Position numbers and translations under genes: made by a program. 34,616 nucleotides of DNA. Origin: Mesotaenium endlicherianum (taxonomy: Eukaryota; Streptophyta; Zygnematophyceae; Zygnematales; Mesotaeniaceae). A model generated the notes under the pieces. It was not told where the DNA came from and ran no database searches. It was given only the letters and a program-made list of their open reading frames with translations. Of this stretch, positions 19,892 through 30,876 are shown one piece after another. Each line of letters opens with the position of its first letter. Position 1 is the first letter of the stretch. The stretch spans positions 188,802 to 223,417 of the forward strand of contig WELA01003638.1 in NCBI GenBank assembly GCA_009602735.1, written 5' to 3'.

Positions 19892-20597
19892 TGAAATGAA
19901 TCAACTTACCAAGTAGGCAATTGACAATGAATCAAGATCTTTATATCAGCAAGTAATCTTTATGGATTTTCCGTTAACTGATTAAACGGCAAAAGGACAA
20001 CACACTAGCAGTGAACAACACTCGTAAATTAAATGCGAGTAAACTAGCATCAATAATGCACTCAGTAAACTCATACATAAGCAAGGGTAGAAGACAGTGC
20101 GTATCAATGGCTTCTCGCCTTGGATTCAGATCTCTCTCAGTAAGCTGTACAAGAGAGTTGGCCTCGTTTCCGAATGCCGAACTCGAGAGCAATGCCTAGC
20201 ATATGTACATGGAATGAGTTTACTGTTCAACGGCCAGTGCGATGGCACCGCCTACCCGGGAGTTAACCACGTTGGTAGGACCTCGGTTAACCAAATCCAC
20301 CGCCATCTCCCATCATCCCGAATCGCCATCCATCATAGGGATGTCATCTGGCCATTCATCTAGCGTATCACACTTAGATGCATCTCGAGGCAGTTCGCTG
20401 CTACCGAGTACGGAAGTCAGCTGGCTGTCAAAGAATGTGTCAACAAGCTGACTTAAGTTGCTTCCGGCTGAGTCATTTAGCTGATATTAAATATGAAATC
20501 CAGCAAACTGATTATTAACTAGAGTTCAGAAGGCTGAACTTAATTAACTATTATATTTAAATGAATATTATATCTACATATATATTGGTTCATTACA
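19892..20597 (-). repeat. 5' LTR, family A copy 2 (706 bp)
   Basis: On the + strand TGAAATGAATCAAC ... GGTTCATTACA. It lacks some of the U3 repeat seen in its partner LTR. The ORFs at 20011-20451 are LTR sequence shared with every other LTR A. Confidence 0.9.
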
Positions 20598-20679
20598 TGA
20601 TCGTTGGTGCTGCCTGCTGCCCCGCGCGCTCAACATGCTCGACATGTTTGCCTCCTCCAGCTGCCGGCTGCGACTCCAT
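20598..20679 (-). pseudogene. gag: Family B gag, first 27 codons
   Basis: ATG at 20679 begins MESQPAAGGGKHVEHVERAG, 18 bases downstream of the primer-binding site, and is cut at 20597 by the LTR of family A copy 2. Too short to show a domain; called gag from its position after LTR and primer-binding site. Confidence 0.5.
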
Positions 20680-20697
20680 AATATAATTTGCAAACTA

Positions 20698-20714
20698 GCC
20701 CACCTTCGATACCA
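20698..20714 (-). other. Primer-binding site, family B
   Basis: TGGTATCGAAGGTGGGC on the - strand, two bases after the LTR end; the first seven bases match the initiator-Met tRNA site. Confidence 0.6.
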
Positions 20715-20716
20715 GA

Positions 20717-21467
20717 TGAAAGGGGCAAAGTGCCCTAGTGGAAGTGTAGTGATTCACGAGGAAAGGAACTAGTAGCTATCATACTAGAGAGTGCAGCGGC
20801 ATATCACTAACAAAGCTTAGGAAAAATACTCAACATCTTGAGTAGCAAGAAACTGCTCACAAATGATGTAGGATTAAAGGCCTTGTCATTACAAACTCGT
20901 AGAAATTTACAGAAGTGAAAACTGATAAGAAACAAAGAAGTTATGCCTATTTATATTTTTTTGCCTAAGTGTCCCTCCCTAGGAGGAAGCTACGGATTTT
21001 CCTAAGTGTTCGTCAAATCGTCCCTTCCAGAATATTCGTGAGTAAGCCAGATCAGTCTAATCTGACGTGCCAGGCCGAATTGACGTCCACATACATGCAT
21101 CGACATTACTAGAATATTCTATCTTAGACGCGCTAGGCTAAACCGAAACTTCCAGGTAAATCGACATAGTCGGCACTCCGCGTCAGCCGAACTTACGTGA
21201 AGGTTCGAGTTCATTCTAACGGGCCAGATCGCTCGACGCTGTCGGTCAATCCGACGGTCGNGGGTCGCGCTCACCGCGAATTAAAGACAGTCGTCAACCG
21301 ACCTCAAAATTGATTAAACTTTGGAAATCCATAACTCTCTCAATACTTGACCAAATTCGATGAACTTTATATCAAAATGATCACAAAAATGCATTCTACA
21401 CTACTATACAATCAAAACATACTTTCATGAAACTCAAATATGCACTTTGTAATCCTATGACCTTACA
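20717..21467 (-). repeat. 5' LTR of family B (751 bp)
   Basis: Bounded on the + strand by TGAAAGG and CCTTACA, which form a 7-bp inverted repeat with one mismatch. The inner end abuts the primer-binding site, and parts recur at 7026-7108 and 9828-10029. A decayed TATA box lies at 20948-20955 (reverse). Base 21261 is N. Confidence 0.75.
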
Positions 21468-21714
21468 AGATTTTTATATCAGCGAGTAGTTTTTATGATA
21501 TTTTTTGTCAATAGATTAAACAGCAAAAAGACAACACACTAGCAGTGGACAATACTCGCAAGTCAAATGCAAGTAATCTAGCATCGATAATGCAATCAGT
21601 AAACTCACACATGAGCAAGGCTAGAAGACAGTGCATATCAATGGCTTCTCGCCTTGGATTCAGATGTCTCTCAGTAAGCAGTACAAGAGAGTTGGCCTCG
21701 TTTCCGAATGGCGA
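21468..21714 (-). repeat. LTR A fragment, diverged
   Basis: Follows LTR A from AGATTTTTATATCAGC to CGTTTCCGAATGGCG with many transitions, so it is an old piece. Family B's LTR begins exactly at its left edge, suggesting B inserted into this LTR. The ORF at 21508-21744 is LTR sequence. Confidence 0.8.
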
Positions 21715-21967
21715 ATAATTAAATATGATGCAATCATTTATCAAATAATATGATGAATAGTATAACGTACTATAGGTAATTGGGAAAACGTCCCAAATAT
21801 GCCTAAAATAGCTCGGATCGTTACAGCAACTTCACCTTCTCCCAAAAAGCCTCATCATTGATGACTGCCATCATAGCAAGACAGTCCTTCTTGTGGGCTG
21901 GAGAAAGGCCCCTTAAGTGCACCTTCCATCCATTTCTCAAAAGCACAACCTTGAAGGCTCGCTGAAC

Positions 21968-22634
21968 CTGAATAGCACCAAAAATAAAAACATATATATG
22001 TATTAGTAACAGAGGGTGGAGAGAGCAAAAGAGAGAGAAGAGAGCAACAAAGAGGGAGGCAGCTGCCAGCAGCAGCAGGTACTGAGAGCAACAAATAGAA
22101 AGCACAAAGAAGCTGCAGCAGCAGGTGAAGAGAGCAAAAAAGAGCTGAAAAGAGCGAAAGAGAGAATATAAAGCATCGACAAGAGATAAAGCAGCTGCCA
22201 GCAGCTGGTGCATAGAGTAGAAAATAGAGTGTCAGTAGCAGCACACAAAAAATCAGCATCTGCAGCCCGCAGGTGCAAAAATAGAGAGACCACAAAGAGG
22301 TGCCAACAAATACTAGCAAAACAAGAAAGACCACCTGCAGGCTGCTGTTGCAGCTGCAAGTGCAAGAAAAGACACGACAATACCTGCAGCCTGCAGATGC
22401 AAAAAATACCAGCAATATAAAAGAGACCACTTGCAGGTTGCTATTGCAACCTGCAGGTGGAAACAAAACAACAGCAATACTTGCAAGTTGCAGCAGCAGC
22501 CAGCGTGCAGATGCACCAAAAATAGCAGCAATAGCATAGAGACTTACTAGCAAAAATGAGCTATCTGAGATGAAGAAATAAGCATCCATGAGTTCTAGAT
22601 AACCAATACAAAGAATGTAAGTTTAGCTTGTTAC
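21968..22634 (-). other. hAT intron 2 (667 bp), CAG/CTG-rich
   Basis: Donor CATGAG|GTAA and acceptor ATTCAG|GTTC join LHE to VQRAFKV without changing frame. It contains many CTGCAG/GCAGC motifs, so the open frames on both strands at 21855-22589 are compositional. Confidence 0.65.
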
Positions 22635-22890
22635 CTCATGGAGTCGACCGAGCATGATGACACTCGTAAGAAACCTTGTCTGGCACCACATTTTTAGCTC
22701 CAAATATGACTCTTTCCGGAACAAAGCCAGGGGCTTGTGGTGGTTTCGGATGTAGATCACCACTTGCTTGTCTTTGTCCACTAGGTCCTTGATCCACGGC
22801 TCCTTAGCCATATCTTCCAGAAGGAGATCAACGCTATGAGCGGTGCAACCAGTCCAAGTCATATGCGAATACTCCGCCTCAATCAACCTC

Positions 22891-23609
22891 CCTGTACACA
22901 GTGGTGAACATAGAGGGAAAACATGTTAGACCTTAGCAAAAGCATGAAATATAACAAAACATGTAGAACAAGCAAGAAAACCTACAGCACCAAGCAGAGG
23001 TACCAGCTATAGCAGCAGCAAGCATTGATAAGCAACTGGCAGCGGCAATGAACAAGCTTCAAGCACCAGCAACTTGCAATTAAAGCTTGCAGCAACAAAG
23101 TTAAAAAATCAGCTGCTAGCAGCAATGAAGAAGCAAACATAAGAGAAAAGCGGCGGTCAAACAGAGAATAAGCAGCAATAGCTGCATATCAGCAACGTCG
23201 GAGATAAACAAGCAGGTAGAGAAAAAGTAGCAGCAGCTGCAGATCAGAAACGACGGAGATAAAGAAGCAGATGGAGAAGCTAAGGATATAAAGTGAGACG
23301 CAAGCAGGTAGCAAAGCAGCAAAAGCAAAAAAGAAGATGAACAAAGTACAGCAAGCAAGTTTGAGAAGCAGCAAATAAGGAAGTGAATAAAGTAGCAAGA
23401 GCACCATTGACACAACACAACAAGTGCATAAAAAAGCGAGAATGACAGGTGCCACGTCCTGAGAAACGACAGCAGCAGCAGATGCCAAAGAAGGAACAAA
23501 TCCAGAAAATTCAAATAATTGCAAAGTGCAAACAAGCAGTAACAACAGGTACCAAACAACAATTCAAATGAATACAAAAATTAATCAAATAGGAGGAAAA
23601 ATTTAATAC
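22891..23609 (-). other. hAT intron 1 (719 bp), CAG/CTG-rich
   Basis: Donor TAG|GTATT and acceptor TGTACAG|GG join VCKAV to GRLIEAEY, the order normal for the family. The intron is rich in AGCAGC-like triplets and A-rich purine runs on the + strand. The long Leu/Cys/Phe-rich open frames in it (for example 23116-23577, -) come from this composition and are not genes. Confidence 0.7.
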
Positions 23610-24565
23610 CTACAGCTTTGCAAACTGATGCAAAGTCAGTACAGAGCTAGAGAATGTTTCTGGGTCCAAGTTTGTCAATGACCTCCCGAAATAATCCAGC
23701 AAGGTATGCCGCACTCTTTGTCATGTTCTCACTGTTCACCCCCTTCACAAACATCTCTCCTTCAGGAGAAGATATCATGAAGTTGATTAAGGGCTGCTTA
23801 GTGTGATCGATCTACTCATCCGAGGTTACTGTAAATCCATGAACACCCACCCTGTCAATGTACAAAAGCAGCTGTTTTTTTATCACAACGGCTTCCTTGT
23901 CTAGAAGGCAGATTCTTAAACAATCTATTTTTGGAGGCACATACCCGGGTCCGACCTCGAAGACAGCTCGAATGGCTTCCACATAGGACAAACTAGTAGC
24001 AATGTTGAAAGCCAAGCCATTATCGTGTAACAACCGGGCTATAGCTTGATGAGCAAACTCTCTTTGAGTTACATTAAAGGCCTGCTCTAATGTGGTTCGC
24101 ACAACTCCCTGGCTGCCCTCTCCCAAAACACAGTTTGGAAGCAGCTTATTTGTGTAGACGTCTTCTAAGGCCGACTTGTCCCGCAACTCCCTCACATGCT
24201 GCAACTCTTCCTCGTTCTTCTTCTTTGCCGCTTTCTTGACATCATCCTCATGAACAACTTTAGCATACTAAGCAGCAATATCAGCATCTACCTTAGGACA
24301 TGTAGTGAATTCCACGACAAGGAATCTGAGACAAATGAAGTCTAAATCTAGTTGTACCACTTGCTAACTCAAAGTCATAGAACGTGCATCTGGCTCGGGC
24401 CACTTTTGACTCTGTTGTGTTCGGCAAAGCCGTAAAATACTGGAATTGAGACCATTCATCACTAAAAAAAGAAGTAGAAGCATGCTTGCCTTTGCTTCGT
24501 GGATGAGTAAGGCTGGAGCAACTCGGCTGGGAGCCCATAATGTCGTGAGGTTCGTCAGAGTTCAA

Positions 24566-25228
24566 GGCGAAATAAACACGTTATCACCTCACGAAACGTT
24601 TGGTAAGAAATTAAATTCACGGCGACTACTACCTAAATCTACTCTGTGTAGATTGGTAGCAGCCTAAACTCTACTCTGTGTACATTGGTAGCAGCTTAGG
24701 AAAGGGAAAGGGGAACGAATGTTTGTTGCCGGATGGTAGTCCGTCACTTGCAATGGGTAGCACAACTGTGAAGCGAGAGACGTGGGTGATCACCGATAAG
24801 AGCTCGGCGTTAAAAATCTACAGTCACGTAGACATCAAGGGAACCGTTCACAGGGGTATTTGGAGGAACACGTTAGTCAAACAGACACGATCGAGCAAGA
24901 GTGCCACGACGTGGATGACTCGGACATCGATATGATAAATTAGGGGAATCTTGTCAGAGTAAACTTAAATTTGAATCTTTACACGCGCGGTCGGTTCAAT
25001 TGTTGGTTTATTTGCCGACACACGTATTTTGCACGTTTAACGCCTGATGCTTGCGTATGACGCCGACACGTTTTGGTTATACCAATACCACATTTTAGTT
25101 TTCCATAATTAGGGTGGGGATTTGCAAGACAGGTCAACCGTAAGGTTGTCCCCGCGAGGTTGGCTAAGGGCCACGCCAACAGCTTTCGAATCAAGCGAGG
25201 CTAAGATGACATGTCACCTCAGGCTATG
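24566..25228. other. Unassigned 663 bp with a short tandem duplication
   Basis: A unit of about 31 bp centred on ACTCTGTGTA-ATTGGTAGCAG occurs twice in a row at about 24632-24694. Two short open frames (24678-24935 + and 24979-25194 -) show no family resemblance. It may include the 5' end of the hAT element. Confidence 0.4.
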
Positions 25229-26485
25229 TGAAATGAATCTTGCTTATTCAAGATTAATATATTTCATTTAAATATATAAGATCAGAGATAGGTGGAAGCA
25301 TGTGAAATCAGGGAGCGATCTTCGCCCTCATAATGAATTCCATTTACTCATCTACACCCCTTGACTCACTTACCGTAGTGTGCTATAGTTGCACATTAAC
25401 ACGAGGCACAAGTAAGAGGCGAGCTTGAAGACTTGAGCTTCTCCTTTAGAAACTCATGGCCTCTTGTCTACCAGGCATGTAAGCATGTATAGCACATGCA
25501 CAACATCAGGGGACTGAATAGCAAAGGTGCTCTCATTCAGGTGACCATACTGTAGCTAAAAGACATCCCACTGACTTAGGTGCAAAACCATGGAATCTGT
25601 CCGCTGTGTGACCCCAAAATGTCAGAGGGCATAAAACTCTGCCAATACTACTTTAAATTGAGCAAACTTAATGGCAACGGATGCATCTTGACGAGACCTT
25701 TTCGAAAAGTCCTAGTATGCTCCATTTGGAGTACAGACGAAGCAGCCATGTCAATTTCCGTGAAGGCTGGTCATTAGAACGATCCCAAAAGTGCACACAT
25801 GACTTGCAAGTAGAAATCCGACTGTAAAGCCTACTGTCCAGAATGAGGGACCACGAGATCCCAGCCTGCTATGTACCTAGTGACCTGGTTGACCACGGCG
25901 CAAGGTGCGCCGTTTCGTGGAAAATCCGTTAAATTGGGACGCACGGATCTAGGTATAATGACCATATCAATTGGTCGATTGACTGAAGTCCTAATTGTTC
26001 AGTTGACTAACGACGGTTCCGCCTACCCAGGAGTTAACCACACTAGTAGAACATTGGTTTACCGAATCTCAGTCGACCTTCCGACTTTCAGTATAGTACG
26101 GTCACATGTGCCAATCTACAAATATTAATCTAAATGAATATATCTACCCTCAGCGCACTGAAGCTAAGTATACTGACTAATATCAAGCGAGCTTACTAAA
26201 TGTCATCGTGCTGATATTACATCCTATATGTAACTGATATAAATCTCAACAGACTATACTATGATACAAAAGTCATTCTGCTGACCTTCTCAACAAAGTC
26301 AGCAAACTACACTATGATACAAAAGTCATCCTGCTGACCTTTTTGACAAAGTAAGTAAACACGCAATATATCGACATACATTCATGTGAATGAACTCGCG
26401 CATGTGAGTACATTAACATAATACTTATTTAGTGTTGTATTCATACATGCAATTAATCAAGTAAATAATGAACTGATTCATAACA
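25229..26485 (-). repeat. Solo LTR related to LTR A (1257 bp) with 5-bp target duplication
   Basis: Reads TGAAATGAATC ... CTGATTCATAACA and is flanked by CTATG on both sides (25224-25228 and 26486-26490). Inside, CCGCCTACCC-GGAGTTAACCAC (25,99x-26,04x) matches the conserved LTR A block. It is about 500 bp longer than LTR A and holds a tandem repeat of about 50 bp twice (about 26253-26360). No internal element sequence, so it is a solo LTR left by LTR-LTR recombination. Confidence 0.75.
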
Positions 26486-26667
26486 CTATGGCCTATAGGC
26501 ATCGCTGCCATGATGGCTCCGCCACGGCAGGAGACGTGGTCTCAAAACCCATGTCAGCGTGAATACTGACAGAGAGGTCAAGCTGTCACGCGCAATGCTT
26601 ACGAGGCAAAGCGCACTTCACCCTTGGTTAGACATAAGTTAGCTTAAACATTGACTTCGAGGCGACT
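26486..26667. other. Short unassigned stretch between two LTRs
   Basis: 182 bp including the right copy of the CTATG target duplication. It may be original host DNA at the solo LTR insertion site, but nothing in it is recognisable. Confidence 0.4.
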
Positions 26668-27210
26668 TGAAATGAATCGACTTACCAAATAGGCGATTAA
26701 CAAATAATAAAGATCTTTATATCAGCAAGTAATCTTGATGGAATTTTCCCTTAACTGATTAAACGGCAAAGGCAACACACTAGCAGTGAACAATACTCGT
26801 AAATCAAATGCGAGTAAACTAGCATCAATAATGCACTCCGTAAACTCATACATAAGCAAGGTTAGAAGACAGTGCGTATCAATGGCGTCTCGCCTTGGAT
26901 TCAGTTCTCTCTCAATAAGCTGTACAAGAGAGTTGGCCTCGTTTTCAAATGCCGAACTCGAGAGCAATGCCTAGCATATGTACATGGAATGAGTTTACTG
27001 TTCAACGGCCAGTGCGATGGCACCGCCTACCCGGGAGTTAACCACGTTGGTAGGAACTCGGTTAACCAAATCCACCACCATCTCCCATCATCCCAAATCG
27101 CCATCCATCATAGGGATGTCATCTTGCCATTCATCTAGCATACCACACTTAGATGCATATCGAGGCAGTTCGCTGCTACCGAGTACGGAAGTCAGCTGGC
27201 TGTCAAAGAA
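26668..27210 (-). repeat. Truncated LTR A
   Basis: Starts TGAAATGAATCGACTTACC at 26668 and follows LTR A closely to CTGTCAAAGAA at 27210, where the U3 part is lost. No primer-binding site or internal sequence is attached. Confidence 0.85.
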
Positions 27211-27717
27211 CTGAATGAACATTTTCGATGTGTGGACTAAATTAGAAAGGGAGGTTGCAATGTGAATGGTAATGCCCATCTTTTACTAGCGTGACTTGTT
27301 TTAGTGAAAAGAAGTGAAAAGCAGAAGGGTCTTTATACTTAGTGTACAAACGCACTCAAAAATGAATACGTGTATTTGGCAAAATGGTTAGATCCGCTCC
27401 TTACAATGGGTGACGGGGTTTCATATCCGCCTGCTGACGACCGTGTGAAGGTGATCATGAGATTTTTTCGGACGGCAGTGAACGCATCAGGTCAGTTGGA
27501 AAAAGGTAAAAGCGTAGAGTTGTTTTTGATCAAAAAACATGACTGCCATGACGTTGTACGTTTGCACGTGTGACCGACATCAAACGTCGACGTCAGCGCT
27601 ACATAATGTCGACAACATCGTGACCTGGCGTACTAAGCGAACTAGTCTTAATTTTTATGCGGCGAATTAAGCGAACTAGCGTATTAGTCGAACTAAGCAA
27701 ACAGGCGTACGTCGTAA
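27211..27717. other. Unassigned 507 bp
   Basis: No recognised gene. The 67-codon frame at 27370-27573 (+) has no known motif. Around 27630-27710, AAGCGAACTAG-like words recur several times at irregular spacing. Confidence 0.4.
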
Positions 27718-29142
27718 TCCTGCCTCAACCTAAAGAAGTAGTTGAGGAAGAGGTAAGTCCTCTGGAGCACCCAAATGCTGCAAAAAATTAACATGCCCCT
27801 AAGACTCCCACCTAAGAGGGAGGTAGATCATAAGATTGATCTAGTACCTTGGAGTTAGCCTCCTCGGCAGCGTACGTATGGCTTGTTCTATGTGAAGAGT
27901 GAGGAGTTAAAAACACAAATTAAGGAACTGAAAAAGAATGGGTACATATCTCATAGTAAGTCCCCTTATGACACACCCATCTTGTTGCTTAAAAAGAAAG
28001 ATGGAAGTATGCGAATGTGTGAGGACTACAGGGCTTTAAACAGAATCACGGAGAAAAATAAATATGTTTTACACAAGATCAAGGACCTGCTTGATACCCT
28101 GTCTGGAGCTAAAGTGTTCCAGTAAAATTGATCTTAAGAGTGGATATCATCGAACCAGAGTAGCTGAGGGAGATGAACACAAAACTGCTTTCCGCACAAG
28201 GTATGGACATTATGAATGTGATGTCTTTTCGGTTTGACTAATGCCCCTGCTACCTTTATGGGTGCTATGAATGACATCTTGAAACGTCACCTAAATAAGT
28301 TTGTGCAAGTCTTCTTAGATGAATTCTCATTTTTTTTTCTAAAAATGACTGTGAGCATGCTAAGCACCTCCGGATAGTAATGAAGGCTCTCAAAAAGAAT
28401 CATCCATATGCTAAAATGAGCTAGTGCGATTTATTCAAAGAAAGTATTGAATTCTTGGGTCATGTTGTCAGTAAGGCAGGCATCAGTGTGGACCCTAAGA
28501 AAGTCCAGACAATAAGGAACTGACCAGTACCTCAATCTGTCTCAGAATATAGATCTGTTCTCGGATTGGCTAACTACTACAGGCTATTCATTGAGAATCA
28601 CTCCACAAAGGCTAGTAAACTGACTGATCTTACCAAAAAGGACATAGGATATGTGTGGGGGGAAGAGTTGCAAGCTGCCTTCCAGACCCTTAAAGATACA
28701 CTGTGCTCTGCCCCATTTCTCGCTATATATGACCCAGCCAACCTGCGCAAGTGGTTAATGGTGCTTCTGACTTTGCCATGGGTGCTATTTTGTTGCAGCC
28801 TGCTGCCAAAATCACAAAGGATGGTGAGGTAAAGTAGCACTGGCACCCTGTCTTGTATAAGTCGATGAAATTGAATCCAGCTGGGATTAATTATTCAATG
28901 CATGATAAGGAGCTGTTAGCTATCATACATGTTCTCATCAAATAGTGGAGAGCATACTTACACAGAAAAGCTTTTAAGGTGATTACAGATCCTCTTGCTC
29001 TGACCCATTTTCAGAAGAAGTCCAAGTTGTCGAGGAGGGAGAATTGCTGGAGCCAGATGCTGGAGCAGTTCCAAGTTCGATCGACTACAAACCAGGGATG
29101 TGGAATCCTGCTGATGCCCTCTCTAGAAGACCTGACTTGCAA
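27718..29142 (+). pseudogene. pol: Family A pol remnant (RT-RNase H only)
   Basis: Aligns by eye to 1125-2572 of copy 1 from PQPKEVVEEEVSP to RRPDLQ, spread over several frames. RT shows [13 protein letters not shown] (Val to Glu in VDY) and a damaged FLDD site near 28312-28325, where the second Asp is lost and a T-run shifts the frame. RNase H remnants include [16 protein letters not shown]. At 29141 the sequence jumps from the RNase H/integrase border straight to AAGTTGGAGGGG, the tract after pol, so all of integrase and chromodomain are deleted. Only AAG is shared at the join. Non-functional. Confidence 0.9.
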
Positions 29143-29481
29143 GTTGGAGGGGAAAGTGACAGGAAAGTAACAGCTAATGCAGGAAGGTGACGATTAGTGA
29201 CAAGCAGCCCACTTCACTATTAAGTTGGAGGGAGTGTGACAAATCTCCAACGAGCAAACTTGAATTTACATAGACACTTTTGCACCCTCGACTGCCCTCA
29301 CAACTCACTTTCCATTTTGCATCGCTACTCCCTTACACTCACAACTTCACTCAAGTAACCTCCGGCGTATGTGGGTTGTACCCTTGAGAGCATTCTGGTT
29401 ATTGCTCTTACTCCATGCTATACTTGGTACACTTATGCCCGGAATTACACTGATACACATGTGTGTGTGTGTGTCTGAGAA
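29143..29481 (+). other. Spacer with two PPT-like tracts, copy 4
   Basis: AAGTTGGAGGGG at 29141-29152 and AAGTTGGAGGGA at 29222-29233, the second followed by G and TGTGACAAATC, which resembles an LTR start. The rest is non-coding up to the ORF3 ATG; a (GT)n run lies at 29459-29473. Confidence 0.6.
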
Positions 29482-30805
29482 AAATGCCTACCAACCAGAA
29501 GGAAGACAAGAAGCGCAAGGCCGTATTGGCTCAGAAGGAGCTAGAACGCCATCGCCAGGAGATTGCCCGAACATCCCTCTCAAGAAGGAAAGAAAGACGA
29601 GCTCGTCAACAACAAGAGGAGCAGAGGAAGAAGGAACAAGACAAAGCCGAGGAGGCCAGACTGAGGAAAAAGACAAGAGGATGTTGCTGAAGCGAAAAGA
29701 CTCAGGAAAGTGGAGGATAAAAGATTGCGGAAGACTGAGGAGGCCAGGAGGCAGGACTGGGCCACTTACAGGTATATTGTGGTGGGCCAAAATTTTGATA
29801 ATCTTATAGCAAATTTACTGGTCGCTCAGGAGATTAACAAAAACACTCAGCAAAAAGTGCTCCAGAAAGAAGGGGAAGGGGCCCCAGATAAGTATATTGA
29901 GACCAGCACGGGCCTGGTCCTCCACGAAGATTGGTCCTCCACGAAGATTATGCCAACATGGTGGGATACACAGAGGATGAGGCAACAATTCTGGCCCTGA
30001 ATGGGGATCGAGTCTACACCAGTCCGCGTGCCTAACATAGCAAGCAGCCACAGGGTCATGAGGATGGTGGCTATGGAGGCAGACAACTTCAAGGATGTCA
30101 AGCACTATCATATGCTGAGTCCTTTCTATAATGAGGTGGAGAGAAGAAGCTGGGAAAATCTTGCCAGGGAGACAGGCCAGCAGATGTTTGCCCCCACTGG
30201 TTTCCTTGCTCACGAACCAAGACTGAGCATGGACAGAAAGACTACCAACACCCTACAGATTGGAGATGGATTACCATCACCAACGAGAAGCACGCGTTTA
30301 AGCCAGCCCACCCCGACGATTTCCATTATGATTTGGATGGATTCTTCATCCTACCTCCTCATATTGCCCCTTGGGATCCCAGGCTTAACCATTGTCTCTC
30401 CAACATGAACCTCCGAATGAAGAAGTGCAGGAAGCGGGGGCGAGATTATTTCTTCAAGGGGAAGCAAATGGGCAAAGCATGCAGGGCAAATAGAGCTGAG
30501 CACGCTCAGGGTCTAGCAACCCCCAATGAGGTCCAAAAGGGGGCAATCAGTTGACTACTCTAGAACTGCTAGGGAGTTAATTGACATGGCGAACGCCAAC
30601 CCAGCTCTCTGTGAAGAGGAAGATGACGACGAGGAGGAGCAAGAGCAGGAACAGGAACAGGTTCTAGAAGAAGCCTCCACTTCTGGAAGAGCGCAGGCAC
30701 AGGAGGTAGCTGAGAAGGTACCATCTCCAGGGAGGCGAGGTGGATGGGTGGTGACACCAACAGTGGAGCCCACTTCACCTCCACACAGACCGTCCAGCAA
30801 AAAGA
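29482..30805 (+). pseudogene. ORF3 subtype I, broken
   Basis: Starts MPTNQKEDKKRKAVLAQKEL at 29482, a Lys/Glu/Arg-rich coiled coil. A frameshift lies near 29680. The next frame has TYRYIVVGQNFDNL and VAQEINKNTQQKVLQKEG, as in copy 1. A 17-bp direct duplication (29916-29949) within GLVLHED breaks the frame again. Later pieces keep RVMRMVAMEADNFKD, YNEVERRSWENLA, DWRWIT, PPHIAPWDPRL and an acidic EEEDDDEEEQEQEQ patch. The C-terminus is replaced at 30806 by an LTR A scrap. It is closer to copy 1 ORF3 than to subtype II. Confidence 0.8.
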
Positions 30806-30876
30806 CTGAATCAAAGGCGAGAAGGCATTGATACAAATTGTTTTCTAACCTTGCTTATGTATGAGTTTTTTGATTG
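30806..30876 (+). repeat. LTR A scrap between the two ORF3 genes
   Basis: Matches LTR A from CTGAATCCAAGGCGAGAAG to TATGAGTTT-TGATTG (copy 1 positions about 6787-6857). It is fused at both ends to ORF3 sequence. Confidence 0.8.

Larger units (their letters stand above)
12033..20597 (-). mobile_element. Ty3/gypsy chromovirus, family A copy 2 (full length, degenerate)
   Basis: 8565 bp with both LTRs, primer-binding site, gag-pol, ORF3, hairpin and polypurine tract, all on the - strand. It provides the parts missing from copy 1. Its two LTRs differ by scattered substitutions and indels, including different repeat content in U3, so it is older than copy 1. Flanks are CTAGG (12028-12032) and TGATC (20598-20602), so there is no target-site duplication: the two ends may come from different insertions joined by recombination. 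Confidence 0.9.
21821..24565 (-). pseudogene. hAT-type transposase gene (BED finger + DUF659), three exon blocks, decayed
   Basis: hAT transposases cut and paste DNA transposons. Block 1 (24565-23610): a BED-like zinc finger (RCTFYDFELASGTTRFRLHLSQI), a frameshift near 24300, an in-frame stop, then the DUF659 start (AIARLLHDNGLAFNIATS, VGPGYVPPKIDCLR, LLDKEAVVIKKQL). A TAG stands after VTSDE where family members usually have Trp, then KQPLINFMISSPEGEMF and VCKAV. Block 2 (22890-22635): RLIEAEYSHMTWTGCTAHSV and LLEDMAKEPWIKDLV, part of the RNase H-like core. Block 3 (21967-21822): SPAHKKDCLAMMAVI, DEAFWEKVKLL. The blocks join in frame across GT-AG introns. The C-terminal hAT dimerisation domain is absent; the left side ends near an LTR A fragment. 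I saw no clear terminal inverted repeats. Confidence 0.8.

Noticed and set aside
21855..22589. Cys/Leu-rich membrane-like protein on the - strand
   Set aside because: It reads through a CAG/CTG-rich intron of the hAT gene in more than one frame, with the splice sites intact.
23116..23577. Second hydrophobic frame on the - strand
   Set aside because: Lies wholly within hAT intron 1; same compositional cause.
27370..27573. 67-codon frame
   Set aside because: Short, isolated and without family resemblance.
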